This document shows positions 1-8,776 of a DNA stretch of 64,000 bases, piece by piece. Origin of the DNA: Terriglobia bacterium (lineage in GTDB: Bacteria > Acidobacteriota > Terriglobia > Terriglobales > Acidobacteriaceae); contig JAIQFH010000006.1 of the NCBI GenBank assembly GCA_020073385.1, positions 62,001 to 126,000 of the forward strand, written 5' to 3'. Position numbers and translations under genes: made by a program. The stretch's first letter is position 1, and the number at the start of each line of letters is the position of its first letter. The notes below the pieces were generated by a model. That model was not told where the DNA came from, did no database searches, and saw only the letters and a list, made by a program, of their open reading frames with translations.

Positions 1-347
1 TTAGGGTCATGGGTAAACTCCGAGGCAAGGAGACTGACCGCAAAAGGTGGGCACTACCAACCCACAACAGAATAGACGATTGCGTTTCATATCGACAACC
101 GCATCGGACTACGTATCTAAGGCCTGGAAGCGGTCCCTTTCCGCCAATCCCGTGATGACTCTATACTTCCTCGGGCTCCGCTCCGCCCACAAGTGGATAT
201 CGTCACCGCAGCTGGGTGACAAATGTCACCCAAGCCACACATCACAAGCAAAACCGCTGAGACCACCATGAAGTTACGCCGGAGTTCCAGCACAGTTGTT
301 AATACGATTTCCTTCGTGAACCTTAGTGCCCTTCGTGGTTAAAGCCC
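1..347. other. Intergenic stretch with one single-arm dispersed repeat
   Basis: No convincing gene is seen here. The 74-codon ORF on the plus strand has no recognisable domain, hydrophobic segment or ribosome binding site. The only structured element is one arm of the CCTTCGTG repeat family at about 311-340, just downstream of the DinB stop codon. Confidence 0.5.
311..340. repeat. CCTTCGTG-family repeat, single arm
   Basis: The stretch reads CCTTCGTGAACCTTAGTGCC then CTTCGTGGTT. It is closely related to the arms of the inverted repeats at 15751-15832 and 20459-20535. No matching opposite arm is visible nearby, so this copy is either a half-element or a decayed one. Confidence 0.6.
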
Positions 348-860
348 TTAATTCATCCGGCCCTCATCGGCCGATGGGCCGTAGAGGGCCGGAACCGAGG
401 AATCGTTCAGCCGCAAATAGACAGTGAGTTGTCCGCGATGATGGGCGAGATGGCTGAAAACCGAATCGGCAATCATCAATTGACGGGGGCTCTCGTTCAC
501 GACCTGACCGCCCACTACAAATCTCCAGGACGTCAGCAAATGATCGTCCGTAGTGTTCTGCAGAGCTTCGCGCGCCTCTGCCACAGCGGCATCTAGTGCC
601 GCAATCAGTTCTTCGCGCTTGCGCCACTCCAGAGGCTTGAACTTCGCGGCGGCTGGGGATTTCAGATCGAGCTCGTCCTGCTGCACCATGCTGACAATCC
701 ACGCCGGCATGGTGGCTACCAGGGAAGCCAGATAGCCGAGTGGCATCGATTTCGGATGCGGTTTCCAGTCGTTGTGATCCTCTGGTACGCGTTGCAGCGC
801 CTGCCGGCTGCTGGCTGCTTCCCGTTCCAGTTCGGCAAGAAAGAAATCTGTAAGCTTCAT
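348..860 (-). CDS. DinB-family protein (putative metal-dependent hydrolase or thiol-transferase fold)
   Basis: This is a 170-residue, mainly helical protein of the DinB/YfiT-like superfamily. The family is a four-helix bundle that usually binds a divalent metal through three histidines. The C-terminal HLAHHRGQLTVYLR segment supplies the typical histidine pair and the HRGQ signature. I start at MKLTDFF rather than the longer ORF start because GGAG lies six bases before that ATG. The gene is divergent from a WYL regulator, and an inverted repeat lies between them, so that regulator may control it. The substrate is unknown. In other bacteria DinB members are often stress-induced or act in bacillithiol or mycothiol chemistry. 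Confidence 0.85.
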   Translation of the reverse strand: MKLTDFFLAELEREAASSRQALQRVPEDHNDWKPHPKSMPLGYLASLVATMPAWIVSMVQQDELDLKSPAAAKFKPLEWRKREELIAALDAAVAEAREALQNTTDDHLLTSWRFVVGGQVVNESPRQLMIADSVFSHLAHHRGQLTVYLRLNDSSVPALYGPSADEGRMN

Positions 861-930
861 AGTCATCTCCGTTCTGAGTCGATTCCGCATAATCGTGTTG
901 GCGTAATCGATGCCGGAAACACTATCAGCG

Positions 931-955
931 ATTGAGGACAGTTTCGGTCCTCGAT
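931..955. promoter_or_regulatory. Candidate operator between dinB-like gene and WYL regulator
   Basis: ATTGAGGAC, seven bases, then GTCCTCGAT forms an inverted repeat matching at eight of nine positions. It lies about 20 bp before the WYL regulator ATG and about 70 bp before the DinB start. This is where an autoregulatory operator controlling both divergent genes would be expected. Function is inferred from position and symmetry only. Confidence 0.45.
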
Positions 956-974
956 TCGTGGCACAATCATTTTC

Positions 975-1958
975 ATGCTGCAGACCTCGGCCCGCCTGCT
1001 TCGGCTGCTTTCCCTCTTCCAGGCACAGCGCTACTGGTCGGGGGCCGAACTCTCGCGCCGATTGGACGTAACCGGGAGAACCTTGAGGCGCGACGTCGAT
1101 CGCTTGCGCAGCCTAGGTTATCCCGTACATTCGACCGCGGGAGTCGCCGGCGGATACCAGCTTGGCGCCGGCGCGAACCTGCCGCCATTGCTGCTCGACG
1201 ATGACGAAGCGGTCGCGGTTGCTCTGGGATTGCGCACTGCCGCGAGCGGCACCGTCAGCGGAATGGAAGAGTCCTCGGTTCGCGCTCTATTAAAGCTCGA
1301 ACAAGTGCTGCCGCCGCGGTTACGAAATCGTGTGGCAGCGCTGCACGGTTCGATCGTCCAGTTGGGCAGCCGGGGGACAGCAGTCGATGCTGACCGGTTG
1401 TCCGCGATCGCGGGGGCTAGCCGCGATCGTGAAAAGATCAGGTTTCGCTACAACGACCGTGCCGGCAGTTCGAGCGCACGCCTCGTCGAGCCGCACAAAG
1501 TCGTCCATACCGGTTATCGCTGGTACCTGGTGGCTTGGGACGTTGGCCGGGAAGATTGGCGCACCTTTCGGGTCGATCGCATCGAGGGTAAGATCAAGAC
1601 CTCGACACAGTTCAAACCGCGCAAGCCTCCCGAGGGAGATTTCGTAGCCTTCGTCTCGAAATCGCTCTCGCAGGTGCCCTATCCCTGCCGGGCGCGGGTA
1701 GCTCTGCACGCGCCAGTCGAAGTGATCGCCAAGCGAGTACCGGCGGCGGCCGGAACCCTGGAAGCGACTGGCCCCAGTTCCTGCCTCCTCAAGACCGGAT
1801 CGCATTCCTGGGAATCCATCGCCATCCATCTACTGTGGCTCGGGGTTGATTTCGAAGTCCAAGAACCTCCAGAACTGATCGCCTACCTCGCCAGCCTCTC
1901 CGAACGCATCTCTGCCGTGGTGAAGTCCTCGAGCGCAGCCCCGCCAAAGCTGACGTAG
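975..1958 (+). CDS. WYL-domain helix-turn-helix transcriptional regulator (YafY-like)
   Basis: The protein has 327 residues. The N-terminal ~60 residues form a DeoR/HTH_11-type winged helix (LLSLFQAQRYWSGAELSRRL, then VTGRTLRRDVDRL as recognition helix). A WYL domain follows around residues 140-220, with HTGYRWYLVAWDVGREDWRT carrying the WYL-type core and RVDRIEG closing it. WYL domains are thought to sense small ligands or nucleic acids. No clear Shine-Dalgarno precedes the ATG, so a leaderless or weak start is possible. It is transcribed divergently from a DinB gene, a frequent pairing for YafY-type regulators, which suggests local control of that gene. Confidence 0.9.
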   Translation: MLQTSARLLRLLSLFQAQRYWSGAELSRRLDVTGRTLRRDVDRLRSLGYPVHSTAGVAGGYQLGAGANLPPLLLDDDEAVAVALGLRTAASGTVSGMEESSVRALLKLEQVLPPRLRNRVAALHGSIVQLGSRGTAVDADRLSAIAGASRDREKIRFRYNDRAGSSSARLVEPHKVVHTGYRWYLVAWDVGREDWRTFRVDRIEGKIKTSTQFKPRKPPEGDFVAFVSKSLSQVPYPCRARVALHAPVEVIAKRVPAAAGTLEATGPSSCLLKTGSHSWESIAIHLLWLGVDFEVQEPPELIAYLASLSERISAVVKSSSAAPPKLT

Positions 1959-1981
1959 GGATAACCGCCATCGGCTGACGA

Positions 1982-2021
1982 CGCGGGCTTTGCCCGCGGG
2001 ACGGACGAAGGCGTCCGTCCC
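1982..2021. repeat. Double hairpin, GGAC/GTCC family copy A
   Basis: Two adjacent perfect hairpins. CGCGGGC-TTT-GCCCGCG is followed directly by GGGACGGACG-AAGG-CGTCCGTCCC. They lie after the WYL regulator stop, so transcript termination is possible, but no T-tract follows. The second hairpin recurs with paired base changes at 27180, 31361, 34913 and 43518. Confidence 0.75.
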
Positions 2022-2190
2022 TACACACGCGGCTCGGCTTCGCCTTTGCCAATTTCGGCTTACTTTGGTAACTCGAAGCGCCGCATCTGCGGCGATATCC
2101 TAGCGGTACTCGGTTCTCGGATGTTCGCCGCCACTAGTATCTGCGTGCGAGGCAGAAACAGCGCGTGTGACGGCTTGGAGCAACAAAGCA

Positions 2191-4779
2191 ATGTCTACGA
2201 AAATCGGCCACTTCGAAATCCTCAGCGAGTTGGCGAAATCGCCGACTGGCACGGTGTATAAAGCCAACGATCCCGAGAGCAATCAGACCATCGCGCTCAA
2301 GGCGATCCAGTTGGATGCATTTGGAGACAGCGCAGACGCGCTGGAGCACGCGCTGCTGGCCGAGGCCGAGAGCACCAACGTTCTCAGCAGTCCCAATATC
2401 AGCAAGATTTTCGGCGCCGGCGAAATGGAAGGCCAGTTCTGCGCCGCCATGGAATACGTGCAGGGCAACAGTATCGCCACCATGCTGGCCCGCAAAGAGG
2501 GATTCTCCATCTGGGATCTGCTCGACATCGGACGCCAGTTAACTAGCGGCCTCGATCACGCGACCTCGCACAAGCTGGTGCACTACAGCCTCGAGCCCGC
2601 CAAGATCATGTGCGGATGGGACGGCACCGTCAAGATCCTCAGCTTCGGCGTCTCCAGCGTAGGGAACTTTGGCCAGCACGTCAGCCAAGGCCTGCCTTCC
2701 TTCCTGCACTACATGTCGCCCGAACAGGTACGCGGCGAGGCCACCGATGGCCGCTCCAATCTCTATAGTCTCGGCGCCATGTTCTATGAAATGGTGACCG
2801 AACGCAAAGCCTTCGACCGCGAAGATATCGAATCGCTCCGGCAAAGCATTCTCGAAAGTACTCCGGTCGCACCGCTGCATGTGAATCCCAAGATCCACCC
2901 CCTGCTCAGCAATCTCATCATGAAGGCGCTGGAAAAAGATCCGGCCATGCGCTACCAGAGCGGCAGGGAGATGCTCGATGATCTCGAGAAATGCAAGGAG
3001 TCGAAACCCGTAGCGGCGAAAAAGGCAGAAGCGCCTAAGGGAATCGTAGTTCCGGATAAAGCGAAAACCGCCGCACAATCGAAGTTTGCAGCCGCGACTC
3101 CGCCGAAGCCGCCAGCGCCGGTGGCGCCCCCGAAACCCGTGTCTGCGCCTTCTGGCCTGGCGCGTCCTTCCGTGCCGCCACCGCTCTCGCAACCAAAGCC
3201 ATCAGCAGCGACACCGGTTTCCGAGACTCGGCCCTCAATGCTGGCCAAGCCGTCAAAGCTAGCCATGCCGAAAGCAGCGGCTGCCGCTGCCGGCGTAGGA
3301 TCCAGCGAGTCGGCTATCTCGGTTCCCGAAGCAAACGTTGCTCCCGCTGAGATTCAGGAACTTGATCTCTCGGACCAGTTTGTAGCCAGTGCGCCGATCA
3401 ACGTGGAGCCCGAGCAGCCCGCTTCCTACATGTCGGCCGCTGTTGCAGATGAGCCACAAGTAGAAACGTTCGAGCCTCAAGCCGACCACGTCGCCCCGAA
3501 AATCGCCGTCGATCCCATGATGGCGGAGGGCGGCGCCGCCGGAGGAGGGGGAGGCACGAGCTTCTCCGAAATTTCCGAACTCCCTCCGCTCAAGGAAATC
3601 TACATCGCGCCCCCGCCTCCGCCGCCAGCGGAGACTGCTCCTGTGCCATCGGAAATGGCAGCTGTCGCGCCCTTTCGGGGCGGACGTAAGGCCGATGAAA
3701 AGCCCAAAGTCCAGACGCGCGAAGTCGCGCAAAAGGCGATCAAAGAGATCAAAGGCGTTCCGCCCAAGCTCTATCTCTACGCATTAGGCGGCGCACTCGC
3801 CCTGATCTTGATCATTGGAATCGCGGTGACGTTCTACGTTCGCAGTCAGGGCGACGATGATGCTGGTGCACCCCGTTCCACAGCAGTCTCCGAATCTCCA
3901 GCCCAGCCCACGCCCGTAACGCCCGCTCCGAAGAGTGAGCCTGCGCCCGCTCCTACTCCCGCTCAGCCCGAAGAAGTCCAGGAACCCGAGACGCCGGTAG
4001 CGCAAACTGCAAGCCCATCGAAATCAAGAAGCGCAAAAAAAAAGTCCACCACAGCGCCCGTCATCATTCCCGGACAACTCGCTATTGATTCCACGCCGCA
4101 AGGTGCTCAAGTTCAGATTGACGGCGCCACCGATCCCAGTTGGGTCACGCCCTTCGCTCTGACCAATATTCAACCGGGCCAGCACTCGATCACCGTCAGC
4201 AAGTCGGGTTACTCCACTGATACGCGGACGGTCAGTATCACCTCCGGCAACCGCGCGAGCGCGCAAATCCATCTTGCGCAGCTGGTGGCAACGCTGGTAG
4301 TGAAGAGCAATCCGCCAGGAGCCAGCGTTTACGTCGACGGCCGCGACATGAACGCGAAAACGCCCGCGCAGGTTAGCGTTGACAAGGGTCAGCACCTGGT
4401 GCTGGTCCGCCTATCCGGCTATCTCGACGAAACCATGAATGGCCAGTTCACGCTGGGCCAGACCCTCAACTTTTCCCCGACCCTGCAGCCCCTGGGCAAC
4501 GTCGACAGCATGAAGACCGTCGGCGGCAAGATGTCGCGTCTGTTCGGTGGCAAAGGCCAGCCCGGCCAGGCCACGCTTTCCATTCGCACCCAGCCCAAGG
4601 GCGCTCAGGTCGCAGTCAACCAGCGCATGCTGGATAGGACCGCTCCCGTCGACGTGATGCTCGATCCCGGCAACTATGTCGTAGACATCACCCTCAGCGG
4701 CTACGCTACGGTGCACAAAGTCGTCACCGCCACCAAGAGCGGCAAGGTCGTAATCGACGAAGCCCTGCAACCGCAGTAG
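2191..4779 (+). CDS. Membrane-anchored PEGA-domain pseudokinase (Ser/Thr kinase-like)
   Basis: This is an 862-residue protein starting at MSTKIGHFEIL (GGAG lies ten bases upstream; the longer GTG start is less likely). Residues 6-280 have the bacterial Ser/Thr kinase fold. The VAIK-type lysine (IALK, K37), the SPE of the activation segment (MSPEQVRG, 175-182) and the C-lobe are present. The catalytic HRD is HYS (131-133), the following KPxN is EPAK, and the DFG is SFG (151-153), so phosphotransfer is very unlikely. A long Pro/Ala-rich linker (about 280-510) follows, then one membrane helix (about 530-552). Three PEGA repeats are exported, each with a P(Q/P/K)GA(Q/S)V core (about 630, 700 and 793). 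A scaffold or sensor role coupling envelope to cytoplasm is inference. Confidence 0.9.
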   Translation: MSTKIGHFEILSELAKSPTGTVYKANDPESNQTIALKAIQLDAFGDSADALEHALLAEAESTNVLSSPNISKIFGAGEMEGQFCAAMEYVQGNSIATMLARKEGFSIWDLLDIGRQLTSGLDHATSHKLVHYSLEPAKIMCGWDGTVKILSFGVSSVGNFGQHVSQGLPSFLHYMSPEQVRGEATDGRSNLYSLGAMFYEMVTERKAFDREDIESLRQSILESTPVAPLHVNPKIHPLLSNLIMKALEKDPAMRYQSGREMLDDLEKCKESKPVAAKKAEAPKGIVVPDKAKTAAQSKFAAATPPKPPAPVAPPKPVSAPSGLARPSVPPPLSQPKPSAATPVSETRPSMLAKPSKLAMPKAAAAAAGVGSSESAISVPEANVAPAEIQELDLSDQFVASAPINVEPEQPASYMSAAVADEPQVETFEPQADHVAPKIAVDPMMAEGGAAGGGGGTSFSEISELPPLKEIYIAPPPPPPAETAPVPSEMAAVAPFRGGRKADEKPKVQTREVAQKAIKEIKGVPPKLYLYALGGALALILIIGIAVTFYVRSQGDDDAGAPRSTAVSESPAQPTPVTPAPKSEPAPAPTPAQPEEVQEPETPVAQTASPSKSRSAKKKSTTAPVIIPGQLAIDSTPQGAQVQIDGATDPSWVTPFALTNIQPGQHSITVSKSGYSTDTRTVSITSGNRASAQIHLAQLVATLVVKSNPPGASVYVDGRDMNAKTPAQVSVDKGQHLVLVRLSGYLDETMNGQFTLGQTLNFSPTLQPLGNVDSMKTVGGKMSRLFGGKGQPGQATLSIRTQPKGAQVAVNQRMLDRTAPVDVMLDPGNYVVDITLSGYATVHKVVTATKSGKVVIDEALQPQ

Positions 4780-4859
4780 CGACGGTGGAGGCGTTACCTG
4801 ATTGTCGATTCCAGTAGCGCTCCCGCTCGTCTTCGCTCTTCGTTTTCCGTTTTGAGAGT

Positions 4860-4877
4860 GCGCGGTCTTAACCGCGC
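4860..4877. terminator. Hairpin between convergent genes
   Basis: GCGCGGT-CTTA-ACCGCGC is a perfect seven-pair stem between the kinase-like gene (plus) and the MOSC gene (minus). It is positioned to end both transcripts. No clear T-run follows on either strand, so an intrinsic terminator is only tentative. Confidence 0.4.
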
Positions 4878-4969
4878 CGTATGAATGCGACCTAAGCCGC
4901 GCCTTTAGGGACTGAGGGATATCGGCATGGAATAGCCTTTCTTCTACGTTCCCGCACTTCGTACTTCTA

Positions 4970-5719
4970 TTACTCGAGGTCCTTTTTCTCGTCCGCCGCG
5001 CGCAAGAATACAGTCTGTCCGACCGCCACTAGACCGATGCGAGTGACCGTCCCGTAGACTCCTGCCTTGTTCTGGTTCACCCGAACAATCGCCTTCAGCA
5101 CCTCTGGCGCCGGACTGGCTGAGTCTGGATCAAGGTTCACCATCGAGCACCGGACGTCGCGCATCGTGACGCTGATCGCGGGGCCATCGTCCCCCTCTCC
5201 GAATGAGAGCGCGCCGCCCACCCACTCGTCCTCCTGAAACGGCGCCGGTTGCAGCAAACGAACCACAACATTCGGGCGAAATCGTCGCACGTCGAGGCTC
5301 CGCCCTGCGAGTCGTCCAATCTCGTGCACCGTTTCGGAGGCGATCACGGAGATGCTGGCCTCATCGAAGATGCCATGCTTCAACTGCATCATCTGCACGG
5401 GAGCCCCGTACCGCCGTCCGACTTCCGCCGCCAGTTCCTCGCCGAAGACTGGCATTTCCTTGCCATCCGGCGTGCGAATGTGGGTAGGAAGGTCGTCCTG
5501 ATCATCGTCACGCCGGAGCGGAGCATACCGCACCAGGTCGGGAACCTTGCTTGCGGAGAGCCACGGGAACCCGCTGCGGTCATCCATCCGCCGGAATGCC
5601 AGGCGTCTGTCACCATCGATCCCGTGCCAGCCCAGGTCGGCGACCTCGAGTCGTTCGCCGCCCATGGACTTCACCGGATACCGGAAGATCGCCTCCACAT
5701 GTCCGATTTCTGTCTGCAT
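4970..5719 (-). CDS. MOSC domain-containing protein
   Basis: The 249-residue protein is read from MQTEIGHVEAIFRYPVKS; the longer ORF start adds a sequence with no family resemblance. The N-terminal MOSC beta-barrel carries the YPVKSMGGERL signature. The MOSC domain near the C-terminus contains RDVRCSMVNLDPDS, matching the RCxxxxxDP motif around the conserved cysteine. Members of the family, such as mARC and YcbX, handle molybdenum-cofactor sulfur or reduce N-hydroxylated compounds. Unlike YcbX, no C-terminal ferredoxin domain is present, so electrons would have to come from a separate partner. No molybdenum genes lie nearby and the substrate cannot be assigned. Confidence 0.85.
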   Translation of the reverse strand: MQTEIGHVEAIFRYPVKSMGGERLEVADLGWHGIDGDRRLAFRRMDDRSGFPWLSASKVPDLVRYAPLRRDDDQDDLPTHIRTPDGKEMPVFGEELAAEVGRRYGAPVQMMQLKHGIFDEASISVIASETVHEIGRLAGRSLDVRRFRPNVVVRLLQPAPFQEDEWVGGALSFGEGDDGPAISVTMRDVRCSMVNLDPDSASPAPEVLKAIVRVNQNKAGVYGTVTRIGLVAVGQTVFLRAADEKKDLE

Positions 5720-6055
5720 CGTCGATTCGAACCCGCCCAATAGCGTATCACTGCAACAATCAGACAGATCAGCGTTCCAGAAAACTGACATCGGGACAAG
5801 AGCGTGGAGCACTGTCAAACGAGGCAAGTCTTAAAAGGCAATGACGACACACTCATTGCGAACTCTGAGCCGGATTCTTCGATCCTCCCTGCGGGTCGTT
5901 ACCAAAGGTCGTGCAAACACTGTCCCAGCGGACACTCCGGCCACGATCCTTCCGACTTTTCAGTTACGGACCCATTTGGAGTTAAGGTGGGAACTGCGTG
6001 GTGCTTGCACTGGCCGACTGGCACCTAATCCTTCGGAACAGCAAGGAACAGTGAC
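5720..6055. other. Divergent intergenic region, no gene seen
   Basis: This 336-bp gap separates the divergent MOSC and PilZ genes. The ORFs running into it are extensions of other frames and resemble nothing. It probably holds two promoters, but I cannot place convincing -35 and -10 boxes. AAGGA eight bases before 6056 is a good ribosome binding site for the PilZ gene. Confidence 0.5.
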
Positions 6056-7459
6056 ATGCACAACGGAGCAGCTCCCACCACACTTCGGCGCAGTTCGAGA
6101 GTGCCGACCGCAGTCCAGATCCTGGTTACCAGTCTGGAAGGAACACACTTCTCAGAGGTGTGTGAAACCCTGGTAGTCAACGCACACGGTTGCGCAATTC
6201 TGACACGCGTCAAGCTCGACACAGGTGTTCCTCTGAACCTTCACAGCAGGGACGGGCGCGAGACTACGGCTCATGTGGTCACCTGCCAGCCGGTCGACTC
6301 AGATCAGCGGAGCTGGAGACTGGGGGCGAAACTCGACCGGCCCGATAATTTCTGGGGCTTGAGAGATTGCCCGAAAGATTGGATAGTTCCAGCGCCGGTG
6401 GTGCCGGCGAGGCCTCCCCAGATTCTCAAGTCCACCAACACTTCGGCCTCCCACCAATTGTCCGGCCAGGGAAACCAGCCCTCGGAAACCGTGCTGGATC
6501 GCCTCGCGCGGCAATTGGAAGCACAGGTGAAGAGGGCAATTGCAGATTCGTTACGACCGCTCCAGGCTGAGGTCATGGCGCTCAAGGAGCGGGTGGCGCA
6601 ACGAGAAGCGAATCCTAGCCGCTTTGAAGTCTCGCTCTCGAACATTCCTCCTGAGCTCGAGCAACAGATCGAGTCACGTCTGCGCAAGGATCTCGAACCC
6701 AAAGTCCTGGACGAGGCGCGCCATCAGTCCGTGCATTTGCTGGAATCAGCCAAGGCAACGATTGACCAGCGAATTGCCGAAAGCTACAACAGTTTTCGGC
6801 ACAGGGTCGGGGAAGAACTCGGAGTCGTCGAGAAACGTGCACAAGAGATTTCCGCGCACATCTCAGAGAACACCCGCGAGCATCTGCAGCGTGGCTTGGA
6901 AGATTATCGCCAGAAATTATTGCAGGGAGGCGACTCGCTTAAACGCCTGAGCGAAGAGCTTCTCGAGTTCCTCCAACATAACTTGAATGCAGAGCACGAG
7001 GCGCGCCGTGGAGACTTGGAACAACTTCGATCATCGGTTGCGTCAGAATCATCGCGCTTACAGGAACAGGTTGAATATCTGGACACTCGCATTGCGAAGC
7101 TGGATGAATCTACGCGCTGCCTGGAGTCAGGCCTGGACCATCGCCTGAGCCGGCTGTCCAGCGAGATCGTCAAGGACACGCGCAGCCAATTCCAGAATCT
7201 GGCGAACGAGATTCTCGAGGAATTGACAGCGCGCAGCATCAAGGCGCTCAGCGATCAGCTGGATGAAGCCACCGAGAACATGAAGGTTGTCCGGAATGGA
7301 ATCGTCGCCTCGGCTTCCGAGTCACTGAAAGGCCAGACAGCGAATGCTTTGCAGGCTTTCGAGAACTCCACGGAGCATCTGGCGAGACTTTCCCTCGAAC
7401 GTTGGCGGCTCAAGCTGGAAGTAGGTTTGAATGCTTTGGCCAAGAGCCTCAATGAGTAA
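6056..7459 (+). CDS. PilZ-like domain protein with long coiled coil
   Basis: The protein has 467 residues and AAGGA precedes its ATG. Residues about 10-105 resemble a PilZ domain. RRSSR matches the arginine motif, and VVNAHGCAI occupies the place of the usual D/NxSxxG, so the second c-di-GMP motif is non-canonical and nucleotide binding is uncertain. From about 150 to the end the sequence is heptad-rich (LERQLEAQ, LESRLRKDLEPKV, LEQLRSSVASESSRLQEQV), predicting an extended coiled coil. No signal peptide or membrane helix is evident, so the protein is probably cytoplasmic. It may be a structural or signalling scaffold. The gene stands alone, with no chemotaxis, pilus or cyclase genes beside it. 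Confidence 0.75.
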   Translation: MHNGAAPTTLRRSSRVPTAVQILVTSLEGTHFSEVCETLVVNAHGCAILTRVKLDTGVPLNLHSRDGRETTAHVVTCQPVDSDQRSWRLGAKLDRPDNFWGLRDCPKDWIVPAPVVPARPPQILKSTNTSASHQLSGQGNQPSETVLDRLARQLEAQVKRAIADSLRPLQAEVMALKERVAQREANPSRFEVSLSNIPPELEQQIESRLRKDLEPKVLDEARHQSVHLLESAKATIDQRIAESYNSFRHRVGEELGVVEKRAQEISAHISENTREHLQRGLEDYRQKLLQGGDSLKRLSEELLEFLQHNLNAEHEARRGDLEQLRSSVASESSRLQEQVEYLDTRIAKLDESTRCLESGLDHRLSRLSSEIVKDTRSQFQNLANEILEELTARSIKALSDQLDEATENMKVVRNGIVASASESLKGQTANALQAFENSTEHLARLSLERWRLKLEVGLNALAKSLNE

Positions 7460-7569
7460 TTTCGGCTGGAAGGCGGAGCCAGCGGCGAAAGAAGGCAGAG
7501 TGAGTGACAGGTGAGGCCTGGCAGCGCAGAAGGTGAAATGTCCGAACCCTACGCTGGTTCCAATTCCCG

Positions 7570-7785
7570 TTAGTCGACGTGCCGATGTTGGCTGTTGAAT
7601 TCTGCATGTCCTTGTAGTGCGGACGCCCGCCGGCGCGTACGACGCATTGTGCCCCAGTCATACTCGTAGACAGCCCCACAAAGCAAGCAGACCTGATAGT
7701 CCTGCCCGCAAACACCGCTATGGGGCCAGGAGAATTGATGACGACAAAATGTTTCCAGGATTCGCTTAAGGAATTTATTCGCCAT
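7570..7785 (-). CDS. Small conserved-looking protein with Cys/His pairs
   Basis: This is a 71-residue product if started at MANKFLKRILETF. CRHQFSWP is followed by CGQDYQVCLLCG and then YDWGTMRRTRR. The paired cysteines (VCLLCG) and the preceding Cys/His suggest a small zinc-ribbon-like fold. I believe similar short proteins with FSWP...YQVC..CG..Y.YDW recur in Acidobacteriota, but this is from memory and the function is unknown. An overlapping minus-strand ORF in another frame (7449-7835) is treated as a shadow. Confidence 0.55.
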   Translation of the reverse strand: MANKFLKRILETFCRHQFSWPHSGVCGQDYQVCLLCGAVYEYDWGTMRRTRRRASALQGHAEFNSQHRHVD

Positions 7786-7989
7786 GACTGCCTTTTGAAG
7801 CCTTTTTCCGTCAATCTGTGCTGTGACGGTAGCACGAAAAGCTGCAGAAGGATTCATCCCTTGGTGCAGTTGGCTGCAGGATGATGGTCAATGCGCAGTC
7901 TCATTACTCGGTTGCAGCACCGAGGGCGAGGGGGTAGGCAGGATTGGCAATGCCTCAACCGTTGAACAACTGCGACTGTGAAAACTCGC

Positions 7990-8424
7990 TTAGTGCGGCT
8001 TGAAGGTCTTGCCAGTCTCCAGAAGCGTTTTCAGTCGCGAGAGAATACGCGGCCATCCGTCGGAGCAAAATGCATAGCCGGGATCCGCTTCATCCCACTG
8101 ATCGTGGGTGATCGTGAGCTTTGTGGCTTCCGTCTCTGGCACAAGTTCGGCAGTCACTCGAGACCTCAATGGACTTTGCCCGAGTTGAAAAGTGTACTGA
8201 AGAAACTTGGGCGGTTCCGACCGCAGGATCTCGCCCTTCACCAAGGTAGCGGGCTTGCCATCGGGTCCCGGCCCGATCCACTTCATCGAACCGCCGGGTC
8301 TCAAGTCCGCCTCGAAGTCGGCGCCCATAAAAATGATGCGGTTCGACTCCGGTGAAACCAGACCCTCCCAAAGCTTTTCAGGCCTCACCGCAACATAGAA
8401 AACAAATCGCAGAGGTGTGCTCAT
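7990..8424 (-). CDS. SRPBCC / AHSA1-type START-like domain protein
   Basis: The 144-residue protein is read from MSTPLRFVFYVAVRPEKLWEG. It has the single-domain START-like architecture: a first strand ending in a PEKLWEGL helix, the central GGSMKWIGPG turn, LVKGEILRSEPPKFLQYTF, and a C-terminal helix with DGWPRILSRLKTLLETG. This matches the Aha1-C/polyketide-cyclase-like group, which binds hydrophobic ligands in a deep cavity. Bacterial members are often encoded with ArsR-type regulators, but none is seen here. The ligand is unknown and the gene appears monocistronic. Confidence 0.85.
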   Translation of the reverse strand: MSTPLRFVFYVAVRPEKLWEGLVSPESNRIIFMGADFEADLRPGGSMKWIGPGPDGKPATLVKGEILRSEPPKFLQYTFQLGQSPLRSRVTAELVPETEATKLTITHDQWDEADPGYAFCSDGWPRILSRLKTLLETGKTFKPH

Positions 8425-8436
8425 TCGCCTCCTCAA

Positions 8437-8776
8437 ACCAGGATGTTACCTGGACACAACTACTTTTAGAGAGACTACCACTGCATTAACCCTTTCTGCC
8501 GTTCCTCGTCGGCCGCACCGCTCATGTGGCGACAGCCACCTTCGGTTTTGCCACGACGGCGAAGCTGAGCGGCTTAGGACGACGGTTTTGATCCGTGAGG
8601 CTCAGCTTTTCGCACTGAGCCCACATTCGGGTGCTCGCCTCCTCCTGTTTTTCTTGCGAAAGGAGTGCAGCGGTCGGGATCGACCAGCGGCCCCAATCTC
8701 ACCAAGATCCTCCAGGTGTTTCTACACAGAACTCCGTATGGTCTCCGACTAAAATCCCGTAGCACTCTTTCAGCCT
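8437..8776. other. Intergenic stretch without a convincing gene
   Basis: Several ORFs of 60-110 codons overlap in both directions, but none shows a recognisable motif or a good ribosome binding site. The DNA is no more AT-rich than its neighbours. It could contain the promoter of the SRPBCC gene and of the small ORF at 8777. Confidence 0.45.

Noticed and set aside
47-271. 74-codon ORF at the window start
   Set aside because: No motif, no ribosome binding site and atypical composition. Could be the remnant of something larger but cannot be supported.
7449-7835. 128-codon minus-strand ORF overlapping the small Cys/His protein
   Set aside because: The alternative frame (MANKFLKRILETF...) has a coherent cysteine pattern, and this frame does not.
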